Origin: Hirundichthys speculiger | Taxonomy: Eukaryota; Chordata; Actinopteri; Beloniformes; Exocoetidae | Length of the DNA: 64,000 nt | Direction of reading: 5' to 3' | NCBI GenBank assembly: GCA_018398805.1 | Contig: JAGFBZ010000686.1 | Span: 186,001-250,000, forward strand | In this document: positions 16,845 to 29,863 of the stretch, piece after piece | Layout of the letters: each line of letters starts with the position of its first letter | Numbering within the stretch: position 1 is the first letter of the stretch | The notes under the pieces: model-generated | Told to the model about the DNA's origin: nothing | Databases searched by the model: none | The model's input: only the letters and a program-made list of their open reading frames with translations | Made by a program: the position numbers and the translations under genes

Positions 16845-19800
16845 AGATTCCTTTTTATTTCATAAGCATATTACAAGATACAGTTAGAACATGATAGTAC
16901 AGTTGCATGTATCAGGTACACTTACAAAAACACATTTATATAAAAAGAAGACAAAGCAAAACGCCACAAAACTTTTCAACAGACGTTTACTTTTTTTTAA
17001 GGGGTAGTTTAACTAATGTGAGGAATTAAAAAAATAATGTATTCGATGCCCTTGAAACCAGTGGAAACAGTTTCAGACCAGAACCTTCAGTGAACTGCAC
17101 TGTTTGCACCATTGCAGCCTGATGGGACCAGCTTCTCCAGACCAAACATCTCCCTCTGGACAGATCAATCAATACAATCAAATTTAAATCTTCTGGTGTC
17201 AATGGGAGTGACAAATCCCAATGTTACAGTTACTGAGAAGAAAGTAATCTTCCTTTTGTTGTAACATCTTCCAAGAAAGTTGGATTAAAAATCTTTACCG
17301 CAAGACAAAGATTTGTTTATATGGGGAAACACTAACAGTCATCGTCTCAGAGGCTCAGCAGCTACCTCGGTCTATAGGTGACAACAGGCATGACTGCACT
17401 CATGAGGTTAAATCAATGCTGCTATTTTCCTCCAACCAGCTGCCACGTGTGGAAGTGGATCAAACTGGTGCCCATCACAGAGTTCTTATGAGCCAGTTTC
17501 ATGAGGTGCTGCATGCCAGAAAATGAAGGACTGCTACATGCTCTAGTCATATTTAATGAAACACTTTCATGATTTATTATCCCCCAGAAGGGCCGGCTGG
17601 CCAGTACCTTCATTTAGTCTTAAGTAGAATATCTTTATTAAGTTAAAAAAAAAAAAAAAAAACTCATCAGCTAGACTGATGAGTAATCAGCATAAAGCAG
17701 TCAAGTTTGAATGTCAATGCAAAGTATATTTTTACATGTAAAAAAGGAAAAAAAAAACAAAAAAAGACAGACACAAGAGCACCAACCCGAGTCAGAAACG
17801 TATGTAAATATAGATCAATCTTTAGTAAACTTTATAGAAGGTGTGGACACAGTGATCAGATGCTGTTTTCAGCCAGGTTGTGGAGGACAGGCTGCAGAGA
17901 GATAGGTGGTGCTGTTGTGCCAACAACAAAGGACATCATAGCAAAGACCTTCTGCCTTTTCTTCACACTCAACTGTACAATATACCATCAGCATAGCCAA
18001 CCAAAAGCATATCCAGCTTTCAGCGATGATTTACAGACATTAAGTACACTTTGTGTAAAATTGACAAGGAAAAAAAAAAGCGAACAGAACAGGTTTACTT
18101 TGTTTCATGCATTAGGATCCTTTACATGGAGGATCTAACTGGAAGCACAAATGACTTTGGGACATTTCTATTTAGTACATCATAACAACTTTACATATAA
18201 CATCATTATCATAATTAAGAGATTAATAAAAGTACTCTTGGACTGAAGTACAGAAATGAAACAAGCATTCCATAAAAGCATTATTGCCACAATAATTTTC
18301 TTCCAAAGATTATATTGATTTTGAGCACGAGCCAACCGATCTCAAAATGTGCCTCAGCTGAAGATGCTGTAGACGAAAGGATCTCCTAACAGTCTGACGT
18401 GTTTTACTAAAGAGAAACTGACTCAAGCGTGAGCCAAGCTGCTTTATCTGTGCCGTCCACTTCAACCAACACTTTATAGCCCTACTTCACTTCAAACCAT
18501 CCAGACTAGGACATGCTGGAGGAGGTAAATAGGAGTGTGCTCTGCCCGTTGTCTGATAGACACAAGAGGAAAGAAACCCAAAATACTAAATAACAATATA
18601 AATCTGTTTTTTAGAAAAATCCAAAAGCACAGTTTACCCATGAAATTCCCTGCTCAGTCATTGGTTTGATTATATACTTATTGTTTGTCAAAGGAAAAAA
18701 TCAAAAACTGTCATATTGTTGTATATCATAATCAACAGATGTGTTATTATCATCCATGACGACTCAAATATCAGAATAGGAGCTGAGTTAATAAAAGACA
18801 TCCTTGGAGTCCTTGTCCTGGGAAATAAAGACCAAGAGATAGTCTGGTATTTACATTTAAAAAGCACTCAACTTTTAACTTGGCTACATTTTTTTCCAAG
18901 ATTTAAAAAAGACAAAAAAAAGATATCCAGTGTCACAAACCTTTGGCAGCCAGACTCTAGCACCCTCTACTTGCAGTGTGCAGTGAAATAAACATCTCTA
19001 CGTGTGAAAATACCCCTCCATCAGCGAGGGCCCTCCAGATCATCAAACTTAGTCCTTCAACAATCATCTACGGAGGAAACTGGAGTACCTCTCCCTCTGT
19101 AAGGTCATACTTTTTTTTTTTTTTTAAATAGCTCTTCTTTGTTAAAATCTAATGCAAGTCTCTAAAAGATAATCAGTAGAAAAGGTAAAATCCGAGTAGC
19201 TTCGATCTACAGGTGGAGCTGGTTTTTTTTCCTCTACGGAAGCTACTGTCTCCCACTGGTTGTGGTAAAACAAGGTAGGTCAATGCTACCATCTGTTACA
19301 CGCTATGTGCATGGATGTTGTTTGTTTTTAAAAAGGAAAGAGTGCAATGATGAATTACACGCAGTAAGAACACACGAAACAAAATGGAACAGAAAAATGA
19401 CTGTATGTACAGTTATTTTAAATAGTTTCTGTGTGCGTATATACGTGCATGTGGGTTACGAGAAGGAAGAACTGACTGAACCGCACCACCTCCAGACCCC
19501 CTGCTTTTCCTCTGGCGCTGAACCGAGCTCTCCATCTCTATTCTGAGTGGAAGTGCCACTATTAATGTCACTCCCGTTCCTTTATTTAGCCTCCGCCAGT
19601 TTGAAGTAATACAGGAAAAGGTGAAAAACGGCAGGGCTCCACCCTAAAAAAGAAAAATATACAACCTCTGCCTGACCACGCTCAAGATTTGGTCCATTAA
19701 GAACGATGTGTACCAATCAAATCTGTAGTTCTTGGCAGCCAGCGATGATGCTGCTGCACCGGCTTGCTCTTTATCTTTTACCACAGCCGGGAGCCTTTCT

Positions 19801-20186
19801 TGAGATGAACCGTGTTTTTTTTTCTACATGTTGCTCATCCACGAGAGCGCCGCCAGTCCACTTCCTGTCCGAGTGTAGGAGCCAGGCGCTCTCCACAGGC
19901 CCTCTTGTGACCACCGCTCCCATCATGTCTCACTGCCTGCCAGTGTGCATCTGAAACTCCAACATCTCATCAGAGATGGTGTCTGGAGCTCGACACAGTG
20001 ACTCGGGGCTCAGAAAAGACAACAGTGAATACTTGGGTTCCCTTGGTGTTTGTGTCCAGGTTGGATTCTGTGGGGAAGGGAGCTCTGCCTCGGTCTCATT
20101 GATACTTCATGGGCTATATTCTGAGTTGGGTTTTTTTTTTTGTTTGTTTTGTTTGTTTTTTGTTTGCTAACCCTTTTTCCTTGTGT
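16845..20186 (-). other. tef: tef 3' UTR (about 3.3 kb)
   Basis: Follows the tef stop codon on the minus strand. The farthest clear signal is AATAAA on the minus strand (plus-strand tttatt at 16854-16859). No protein-coding evidence lies between it and the stop. Long 3' UTRs are usual for PAR-bZIP genes. Extent is inferred. Confidence 0.5.
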
Positions 20187-20402
20187 CTACAGCGGGCCAT
20201 ACTTGGCCTCATAACGGGCCAAGATGTTCTTGCAGCGACCACAGTCCTTCCGCAGCTCAGCAACTTGCTGCCTGAGTGCGCCATTTTCCCGCTCCAGGAA
20301 GGAGGCGCGCACCGTGATCTGGTTCTCTTTCAGCCGCCGTGCGTCACGTGAACGCTTCGCTGCCAGGTTGTTCTTCTTCCTCCTGGACCAGTATTTCTCA
20401 TC
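20187..20402 (-). CDS. tef: tef last coding exon, bZIP domain
   Basis: 71 codons plus stop. The basic region is [20 protein letters not shown]; the zipper follows in [20 protein letters not shown]. The acceptor tcatttcctcag is followed by GATGAGAAA, phase 0. Confidence 0.97.
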   Translation of the reverse strand, partial: DEKYWSRRKKNNLAAKRSRDARRLKENQITVRASFLERENGALRQQVAELRKDCGRCKNILARYEAKYGPL

Positions 20403-22301
20403 CTGAGGAAATGAAGAATAAAGATTTTTTTTTTCCTCTTTCACTAGACAACGAAGAAGCAGAATTAAATCTTTATAAGCATAGCAAAAAATGTCGATCT
20501 ATACTGTAGATAAAAATGCTTTGTTTGCAGATGATTTAATGTGAAAATTACAGACCAAAAAACTAAGATGTGATGCCTGACTGAATAAGAGAATTAAAGT
20601 GTCAAACGTCTACGCAGAATTCAGTCTCTGAACTCTCAAGGGAGAAGAGCGTCCTTTCTTACTAAGATCAGGGGAAAGTAAAGGTCACGGCATGTGAATT
20701 GTGCCACTTATAGTTGTAAACTATGTCATGAATTAACCACCTTCTGTTCATCGGGAACAAACACTTTTTTGGCCTTCTTGATCATCGGCTGTGGTTTCAG
20801 CTCCTCGTCAGAGAACTTGTGCTTGCGGGGGTTGAACAGCTCTCCCCCCGGCACGCTGGACAGGACCAGGTCTGTGGGATCCGGCTGGAAATTAACGTCC
20901 ACCTCAATGGCCTCTGGGTCAATGGGGGAGGGCGTGTTCCTTTCTGCTGTGTTATGATCTATAAATAAAGAAGAAAATAAAACTTGGATACGGAACAGGA
21001 CACGCCAATGGAACTTAAATAACCAGCTATGGAGAATTTATTATTTTTAGCTTCAAGTGTTTTAAAACTGTATCTAACACAAAAATAACCTTGAAGACAT
21101 TACTTTGGGTTTAATACATTTGTTTGTTAACGTGCATGAATCCCCCCCCCCCCCCGAAAAAAAAAAATAAATAATTTTTTTTTATATATATATATATATC
21201 TATATTTTATATAATTTTTTTTTTTTTTTTTTTCTTTCTTCTTTTTTTAAAAGGTATAAAAGCCAGAGCATGGCCTCAAAGGGCAATGCTTTGACTGTGT
21301 GTCGTCATATGCAAAGTTAGCTGATGTGACTTCAGTATCCGTGGAGAGCTCAGAAAAAAAAAAAAGAGGTTAAGAGCTCCAAAAGACAAGAACGCTTTCA
21401 GAAGTTCAACACAGAACTGACAAATCTGGATCCTCTTTTTCAGTGTAATGTATGTACAAATTTGTAAAGTTAAAAAAATAACAAAAAAAACGAATCTCTG
21501 AAGTAATCTAAAGGAAATGTTAAATCCCATAACTGAATTACTCACCTTTTTTAGTCACTTCTACTTCTGCTGTTGCCTCCTCCGGCAAGGATTCCTCTTC
21601 CTGTTCTTCATCCTCTTCCTCTTCTAATTTAGCTGGTTGTAACGTAGTAACTGTCACGGTTTCTTCTGGATCTGAGGTTCCCGTGGAGGGGGAAGGGGGA
21701 GACACTGAGGTGGAGATGGAGGCTTCAGCAACAGGAGTAGCTGGAGTAGGTGCATCTGTAGTGGCGGTAGATGCAGCAATAACTTTGGGGATGGGTTTCC
21801 CTTTCCCGTCCACTGAACTCAGAGTCTTCTGCAGCTCCTCCTCCTCCAGGCTCACAGGGATCCCGTTCTCCAGGAGGAACTCATCCAGGTCCATGTACTC
21901 CAGGTGGAACGTCTCCCCGTCATAAGGAATGGTCTTATCCCAGATCGCTGGGGTCAGGGAGGCTGATACCCCACCACTTCCACCACCGCCACCGCCACGA
22001 CCTCCTCCTCCTCCTCCTCCTCTCTAGAACCTCCACCAGCACTGGATGCCACAGCCCCACCTCCTTCCACATCTTCAGAGGAGCACAGCTTCTCTTTGTC
22101 TATTTCTGCATAAAAGAGGACACAGCAGTTAATACCTGGCTGCTGGTTGACACCTAAATGTTCTCCTGCAGGCATGACTGGGAGACAGGACACACACCGA
22201 GAGAAAGAAGGTGGTGGCTGGCTGACCAGTATGTAAACAAATGGGCTGCAGTCAAAGAGCCTGTCAACAATGCTGACCAAGAGAGAGGTGGACCGCACGA
22301 G

Positions 22302-22352
<51 letters not shown>

Positions 22353-25300
22353 ACAGCTGAAAACAAACCAACACCACACAAGCTGGAAACATGAGAGCAG
22401 GAGACCAGTGCGCTTTATAAAATGCCAGGTGTTTAGTCTGCCTCCCAGTGTCTCAACAGTCTGGTTTTACTGCTTAGATACGAGCACAGAGGAAGTGGAA
22501 CTTTTTGTTCTTTTTTTTTTGTCTCCTCGCAGCCTCACATGAAACTGAAAACACGCAACACATGACACACGAGCCGTGACCTCAACAAACAAACGGCAGA
22601 CATTTTTGCACAAAAATGGATTTCATGACCCCGTGTATCTATCTTAAGGAGTAGGCAGTGCGTTTTTTAGGTTAGTTTTTAGCCATGAATCCGTCGTTAA
22701 AAACTCCGCGATAATTCACGTTGCAGAGACACCCACCCCACCACCACCGTTTAAAGCTCACCGTCGTCGCCTTCCTCCAGGATATTAGGAGGAGGGATGT
22801 CCATAATCTTCTTCAAAACAAAAGGGAAGGACTTCTGCGGAGCCGCCGTAACGACGTTACCGGCAGGCTGAACCGCCACCGCCACCTCGGCTTTGCCAGG
22901 CATTGTTTCCTGCTGAGCTCCGGGGAGACTGACAGTCCGGAGACGGTCCCAACAGCGTCCAACAACCCGCAGAAACACAAGAGCCTCGGCCTCTCACTTC
23001 CTCTACGACAACGACTGCTGCTGTTGTCTGGGCTTGTTTGTTAATATTATCGGTTTAAGAGGGAAAAACAACACTACACAGACCTCCTGCTCCCAGTGCC
23101 CATCGAGCGCGTTTATTGGATATTCATGAGTCGCCTGCCACGCCCACTGGTCAAATAGCGGAAGCTGATTGGCTGTCAAAGTTTTAATATTAATATACAT
23201 ACATGTATGTATTGCAACGGCTCCGTTTCCAGTGATTCTATGGTTGTTACCAGACAGTAAACACACAAGAAAACTACACTTTCCAAACGTGAATCACAAC
23301 ACTAAAAACAACAACAATAATAATAATATACAGTTAAGTGCAGGCAGCGGTTTCATTTATTTTAAATGAAAGGTGATGTAGCTCCGATAAATCTTAAATT
23401 TGCATAGTTTCAGTATGACCACAGACCGAGTTGCACCTCTGCACCCAAACACACAGGGAGTGTCTTCCTGAAATTACTTCTTGTCCCTTTCCAGAACAAC
23501 ACACTCGTGGCCGAAAACGTGCGGCCGCCCCCTCCCCACTCACGTGACGGTACAATCTGTCAAGGAGGCGCGGCTTCAGACACACCGCACGTGCAAGCTG
23601 GAGAGGAGCTGTAGCGCGCACCCATTTGAACAGCTGGCAGCAGTAAAGACAGCAAGAAACGCGTCCTCCACCATCAATGATAGTCGTTTTTTTAATGAAT
23701 ATACCGCAGTTTCTTCATCTTATACGATTTATTTTTTAAATATGTTCACTGGACATGTTAAGTCTTCTATTTGAAGACCGTAGTTGTATTAAATGACGCG
23801 GAAAACTAAATAAAAAATGACTGCGTCATATCAACTCGAGTGCTACAATAGCTGGAAAGCTCACGTTTCCATACACGCCTCGTTCTACTGCACGCGACAC
23901 CACCTCTCTCTCTCTCTCTCTCTCTCTAGCAGAATGTTTGGGTTCAGGAACACAATGTTCAACCTCTGAAGAACCAGCATTTACCCACAGATTGACCTTT
24001 TAGTTTTTATTTTTACCCAAAGAGGTAATAATAGCTCTCAGGTCCAAACCTCCGCTGCTTCAGGGAGGTAGAGATGACCAGACTGATGGACCATCTGTTT
24101 CACTCAAATGAAACATGGCCATTTTTACCTTTTTTGGGGGGCCTACAACAAGATTTTGTTTGGGGCCCCAATTTTGTGAAAGCACAGTGTGGTGGGGGGA
24201 GATAAAATGATCTGTGATGATGCATTAATCTGTTAGGGCCCCTAACTGCACACTTGCTGTAGTCATAAGATTATAAACACCTATCACTGTACAATTTGCA
24301 TCTGGTTAATCTAGACAATTAATCTAGACAACGACTGATGTAGAGATGCGACCGGTTGAAGAGGTGCATCACCAGTATGTGCTGACAGTAAAACTACACA
24401 TGAAAATCAACCACTCTGTTGAAGCATTTACCCGTGCCAAAAATGCTTTAAAATCAAAAGAGAAGAATGTGGCCCCGGTCATGGTTAGGGAGAAATGTCC
24501 AACCGGGGAGTCTCATTTTTCTTTGGTTTGATATTAGGTCGCAATAATTAGTACGTCATTTTAAGTTGCATTCTTATTGGCTAGTAAGTCGACGGCGGCG
24601 TGGGCTTTCTGACACTGTCAGGTAGTCTTTGGTGGCAACACCAGTGTGACAGCCACCGTCAAATCGGTCACATTGTAGGATGCAGGACAGTCGATTCTGA
24701 TGAAAGATGTCCCCATCATTCTTTCACAATGGTGATCTTCCATTTGTGACAGACCAAAATCCTGCACTGTTGAACTAGCAAAACAAACCTGGCTAAGTAG
24801 GTTTATTTTCTGAATTTATAACTGATTTATAAAGAAAGAAAAAAAAAGGAACTTCTCAAACGTGGATAATTTACCAGAGAAAACTCTGAATTCTGACTTC
24901 ATAAACTCACAAAATTTTAAATGAAACTCAAATTGTTACTTTTCCAGCCAAAGTCCCACAAAAAGCAGAATGGCTGCGGTCTGGTTTTGAAGTGGGTTTG
25001 CTCCGCCGTCAGCGCAAACTCAAGTCCTTCAAGACATATTTTTAAAGCCAGCTCAGCTGGATCCTTGAGATCACAAGTTCACCTGCAGATTTTGGGATCA
25101 CATGACAATCACACGGGGGTTGTTTGAATACATATATCTCACCATGTTTTGTTATTTCTAGAATTGTACATTTAATGATACTACATTGATTTAATGGATT
25201 CATGCAGTCACTTCACACCACAATGAATTGTTGTTTACAGTGACAGTCTGCAGATCTTAACTCAATAAAAGTAAAGACAATACAAACCATGGCTGAAGTG

Positions 25301-28300
25301 TGCTGTGTGTACACTGAAAACTATGCCAGCCCTTCAGAATAAAACAGGACTATTGCCCAGAACTGTTCAGACTAATAAAAAACATCGTCTTTCATGTCCT
25401 GTAACAGCAGAGTATGCAGGATGTCCAACTTCAGAGAACAAAGAAGACTCTGTGGGCATAGCAGCTTAAGTTTCAGTTTGATCAGAGCATCAGAACTTTA
25501 CAGCAAATCCAAGCAAAATTACTTTATAGTTTAATCCACAGCAGTAGGTGTGTGGCAGTCAAAAAAAAAAGTATAATAATGGTGAAAAAGTGCTGTATAA
25601 TCAGTTTGTACTTCCAGGGGGAATAACCACAGGGGAAAATGATGCAGCAGTTACTGCTTGACCTAAAATAGAGAAAGAGAAACTCCCTCTTTTCTCTGAA
25701 TGCTCAACAAGAAAGATGTAATATGTAACCAATATATAACATATAAGTTTGGTGTATCCTGCTCTACATTGTGTTATGTTGTTGAAGATTATTGCACAGG
25801 ACTAGAATAATAATGTGTCTGCACAAGCTGCAAACGTGGTAGCAAAAGTCTTTGCCCAAATTAATAAGTCAGTAAATTAAATTGGTTTACAACATAGCTA
25901 ATTCTGGATGAATTTCTGGTGTGCTTCATGTGCACTTTGGCAACTGGAAATAATGTGTTTGAAATTACACTGGTGCTGTCGCATTGTGACTAAAACCCCC
26001 ATGTTGAAGCCTTGGTACTTCCCAGAGCTGGTGAGGAGTTAAAACCTTATTGGGAGCTAACCAGTGCTGAAATAGCCCCATATTAGACTTCTTGGACGAT
26101 AATGTGGATTAAGATGGCTCTCATTGAATCACAGAAAATGGGAGTGGTTGTATTTATTAATGCATGAGATGCTGTTCCCAACTTGGGATTTAGTTCACAC
26201 GACTGATGTGGAGGATGACTCTTTGAAGTGACAGTTCTCAGAATAAATCAAGACATGATCCAAGACTTTAACAATATGCATTTGCAGATTGACAAAGACA
26301 TCTGGACTTCTATTTTGTCTTTAAAGATGTCACATCTTTAAATGTCACCCAAGAGTCTTTTCATTTTATATGATCTTTAGGATATCCACGATACATTTCT
26401 GAACCTTTCTGAAGCACATGAGAGCCAACTGGATTAAAGGCACATTCAGGAACTAAATGTTTTTAAATCAACTTCAGTAGTTAAAGAGGTACATTATATT
26501 GCCAAAAGTATTTTCTCACTCATCCAAATTATCAGAATCAGGCGTTCCAGTCTCTTCCATGGCCACAGGTGTATAAAATCAAGCACCTAGGCATGCAGAC
26601 TGTTTCTACAAACATCTGTGAAAGAACGGGTCTCTTGCAGGAGCTCAGTGAATTCCAGCGTGGAACTGTGATAGGATGACACCTGTGCAACAAACCCAGT
26701 CATGAAATTTCCTCGCTCCTAAATATTCCACAGTCAACTGTCTGCTGTATTATAAGGAAATGGAAGTGTTTGGGAACGACAGCAACTCAGCCATGAAGTG
26801 GTAGGACACATAAACTGATGGAGCGGGTCAGAGGATGCTGAAGAACATAGTGTGAAGAGGTCTCCAACTTTCTGCAGTCAATCACTACAGACCTCCAAAC
26901 TTCATGTGGCCTTCAGATTAACTCAACAACAGAGCAGAGAGCTTCATGAATGGGTTTCTATGGTGGAGCAGCTGCATCCAAGCCAGACATCACCAAGAAC
27001 AATGGAAAGCACCGGATGCAGTGGTGTAAAGCAGCCACCACTGGACTCTAGAGCAGTGGAGGAACGTTCTCTGGAGTGAAGAATCACACTTCTCCATCTG
27101 GTAACCTGATGGATGAGTCTGGGTTTGATGGTTTCCAGGAGAACAGTACTTGTCTAACTGCATTGTGCTAAGTGTGAAGTTTGGTGGAGGGGGGGATGAT
27201 GGTGTGGGGCTGTTTTTCAGGAGCTGGGCTTGGCCCCTTAGTTCCAGTGAAAGAAACTCTGAATGCTTCAGCAGACCAAGACATTTTGGACAATTCCATG
27301 CTCCTAACATTGTGGGAACAGTTTGAAGCTGGACCCTTCCTCTTCAACATGACTGTGCACCAGTGCACAAAGCAAGGTCCATAAAGACATGGATGGCAGA
27401 GTCTGGTGTGGATGAACTTGACTGGCCTGCACAGAGTCCTGACCTCAACCTGATAGAAGACCTTTGGGATGAATTAGAGCAGAGACTGAGAGCCAGACCT
27501 TCTCAGCCAACATCAGTGTTTGACCTCACAAATGTTCTTCTGGAAGAATGGACAAAAATCCCCATAAACACACCCCTGAACCTTGAGGACAGCCTTCCCA
27601 GAAGAGTTGAAGCTGGTCTAGCTGCAAAGATGGACCCACGTCATATTGATTAGGAATGGGATGAACTAAAGCTCATATGTGCGTCAAGGCAGGTAAGTTA
27701 ATACTTTCGGCAATATAGTGTATCTGTATTAATGACTCCTGCTACCTTTTTGGAGTACAATAGGATGAGCAACATTTCATAGTCTGGTCAAGCTACATTT
27801 AGTAAACGGTGCCGGCACCGGTAGGATTATCTAGATGAGCACATTCAGCAGAAAAGACTGTCACAGGTGAATTTGATGAGAGTGAAGTACGCAGGGGACA
27901 AGATAAACCAATTAATTCAAGTGCTGAGGCAATTACAATCTAGTGTTTCCAATGGCTTTCTCAAGGTGGAGAGTTGTGAGAGGATTTTTGTATAAACTTG
28001 TAGCTATTGTTGCTAGTGTGCTCAATAACTTGACGTTAAATGACAAATTTCCCAGTCTGTCTGGTTGCCATCATAGATGTGTGCATTTAAGCCAGTCCAA
28101 TACATGTTTAAGAATCCCTCACTATATTTCTGCATAATTATCACAAACTTTTCAAACAAGCCCTAAACGTAGATAAAGACAACCTAATCAAACAACTAAG
28201 ACAAAAATATGTGATCTTTGTGGTGCTTAGTGTTGTCTTAATGTGTGACCTACTTCTTTAAGTCACAAATAAGTCACTCAATATTTTTTCTATAAAATTT

Positions 28301-29522
28301 ACAAGTATAATTAAGAATCTAATTTTTCCATAACAACAAACCAGCCTGGCAGAGAAGCAGCAAAACAGGCCCGAACTATGATTGCTAGATTTTCCTCTTT
28401 GCAAATAGTCCTATCCATTAAATATTTTTCCAACAGCCCTTTTGCTGTTTAATCCTATTAGTGAAATTATCAATATTTTTTTTTTCTTTTACATTATCCA
28501 TTATGAGAAAGCCCTTTAAGCAATAAAAGTTGTCCCGAAGTCTTCTGTGATCTTGTGAACCTTCACAACCTTTGCTCTGGAGCAATCCTTGGCAGTTGCC
28601 CTCCCCCAGAGAGGCTTAGGCTGGTTTTGAGTTTCCACCATTTGTAAACAAGCTGACTGTTATTTGGCAGAGTCCAATCCAAAGAGATGGTTTGACCTTT
28701 AACAACCAGACGAAAAACACTGATCTTTTTCTGAGGTCCCCAGACATCTTCTTTGTTTATACCACAATACAGTCCAAAAAAAAAAAAAAAAATGTATAAA
28801 GATCGGATTTCTCTTAAGTTAAAACAGTGCACCTATTCTCAGCTGATTGTAAACCCACTGACCAATGTATTAGAAAAAAAATAAATCTAACTTGACCTTA
28901 TGATTATCAAATAATTTGATTGTTTTCCTTAAATAAAGCAAATAGGCTACAATATTTAGAATCAATTGACAAGTGGGTTTTCTTAATCTTCTTCTGAAGA
29001 TGGAGTTGACCACATCCAAGCAGAAGCACAGCACCACTGTAGCTATGAGGCAACAGGTGGAGGGATCATTGAAAACTGGTTTTGCCCAGTCTGAGAGTAC
29101 TAGCATGGATTTACACAGACATGTGTTTGCCATTGCTCAAAGGTAATGAGGTCACATGAGAGTTCTGCTCTGAATGAAATTTCACTTTAGCAATAAAACA
29201 AACTGATTGAAATGTAATGTCCAATGAAAGCACTTCTTGCATCCTGCTCATGAAGGTTACAGGCACTTAAAGAAAAAAAAATGCACTTTTGTTTTTTTAA
29301 AGTTTCTTCTAACACGAGTCTTGCTATAGGTACAAGTACGTGATTTAAAAAGCAACGAATGTGAAATGTTTTAAGCCTTTTTTCAATGCCATATTTATGT
29401 AAAAAAAAAAAAAAAAACATTTATATGAACTCACCAGTGTCCTCAAAGGCAGGGAAAGTGAAGGGATAGTCGGCCAAGGCCTTCAGGAGGTCAGGAATGT
29501 CGCTCCTGTCTCCCAAGAACAT
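20187..29522 (-). CDS. tef: Thyrotroph embryonic factor, PAR-bZIP transcription factor
   Basis: TEF binds D-box DNA (TTAYGTAA-type) as a dimer and is a clock-output transcription factor with DBP and HLF. Coding exons are 20187-20402 (bZIP), 20741-20958 (PAR domain), 21546-22105 (activation region) and two alternative first exons, 22762-22903 and 29435-29522, both ending in phase 1 and able to join exon 2. The distal isoform would be about 360 residues and the proximal about 378. Hallmarks: [76 protein letters not shown], and the C-terminus YEAKYGPL. The C-terminus and leucine zipper fit TEF better than HLF or DBP, and synteny agrees. Exon 2 has a frame break in a GAG run near 22001-22022. The gene is convergent with tob2. 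Confidence 0.95.
20741..20958 (-). CDS. tef: tef exon 3, PAR domain
   Basis: 218 nt between acceptor ctttatttatag and a GTGGTT donor. It encodes the proline- and acid-rich (PAR) region: [40 protein letters not shown], and [13 protein letters not shown] at the end. Phase is 2 nt in, 0 out, consistent with both neighbours. Confidence 0.97.
21546..22105 (-). CDS. tef: tef exon 2, activation region with frame break
   Basis: Opens after acceptor cctcttttatgcag as [21 protein letters not shown] and reaches a run of seven GAG codons. Straight reading then hits a stop, while the family sequence [20 protein letters not shown] and [16 protein letters not shown] continues in another frame. The exon ends in phase 1 (KK|G) at a GTGAGT donor. 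A net 1-nt loss or 2-nt gain in the CTC/GAG run (plus 22001-22022) explains the break. The tail is Glu-rich. Confidence 0.92.
22306..22351. repeat. (CA)n microsatellite
   Basis: About 23 CA units in the tef intron between exons 1b and 2. Confidence 0.98.
22762..22903 (-). CDS. tef: tef proximal first coding exon (1b)
   Basis: Starts at ATG 22903 ([15 protein letters not shown]) and encodes [20 protein letters not shown], similar to the VLKKIMENPPP motif of avian TEF/VBP. It ends in phase 1 at a GTGAGC donor. An in-frame upstream ATG exists at 22978, but the extra 25 residues do not look conserved, so I prefer the inner start. Confidence 0.85.
22980..23600 (-). promoter_or_regulatory. tef: tef exon 1b promoter region with two CACGTG E-boxes
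   Basis: CpG-richer flank of exon 1b. Canonical E-boxes CACGTG are at 23541-23546 and 23588-23593. Inverted CCAAT boxes (attgg) occur at about 23116 and 23168. E-boxes are the binding sites of CLOCK:BMAL1, which drives PAR-bZIP genes in vertebrates; use of these particular sites is inferred. Confidence 0.5.
23903..23928. repeat. (CT)n microsatellite
   Basis: Thirteen CT units, in the tef 1a-1b intron. Confidence 0.95.
23930..26490. other. tef intron (1a to 1b), no gene recognised
   Basis: AT-rich intronic sequence. Short open stretches show no family resemblance and no splice logic. Nothing else supported. Confidence 0.5.
26492..27720 (+). mobile_element. Tc1-like DNA transposon, degenerate transposase
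   Basis: The ends cattatattgccaaaagtat and (rc) cactatattgccgaaagtat form short inverted repeats flanked by TA at 26490-26491 and 27721-27722. Inside are plus-strand Tc1/mariner transposase pieces: [13 protein letters not shown], and the D-rich block [21 protein letters not shown] containing a DDE catalytic residue, ending [17 protein letters not shown]. The reading is broken by frame changes, so it is inactive. It sits in the intron between tef exons 1a and 1b. Confidence 0.92.
27723..29430. other. tef intron, no gene recognised
   Basis: AT-rich sequence with poly-A/T runs (28784-28801, 29401-29417). No repeat family or gene recognised. Confidence 0.5.
29435..29522 (-). CDS. tef: tef distal alternative first coding exon (1a)
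   Basis: ATG at 29522, 29 codons ([20 protein letters not shown], then FTFPAFEDT) to a GTGAGTTC donor in phase 1, the same phase as exon 1b. The pattern PDLLKALxxxPFxFP resembles the alternative N-termini of TEF/HLF (short helix then P-F/W-P). It lies 6.5 kb upstream of exon 1b, just beyond the zc3h7b 3' end. Assignment rests on the motif, phase and position. Confidence 0.75.
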
Positions 29523-29863
29523 TTGTTTCGTTGTTGACATGACGACTGACTTTTTTCAACTCCAACAAGACGAGTGCAGCTGAATGCGAATCGCCCGATA
29601 ATGTAGGACAACTCTCTATCTTTTCCGCAGTGGACTTCTCTGACTTCAGGGACAACTTCAGAGGATCACGAGGATTTCTGCATGTGTCCAAATAACTCGA
29701 GCTTATAAGAGCGGCCGGAGCCACGCCCCCACATCTTGACACTCGAGAAGGCGCACGTCAATCAAACCGTAGCGCCTATCAGAGCGCAGGAGGCGGGCTC
29801 CTCTGAAAGCCAAAACAACACCACTAAAGCCTTTTCAGATGGAAAGGTTTATTGCACGTCGTG

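Noticed and set aside
19262..20170. Several plus-strand open stretches opposite the tef 3' UTR
   Set aside because: No recognisable products; consistent with chance in UTR sequence.
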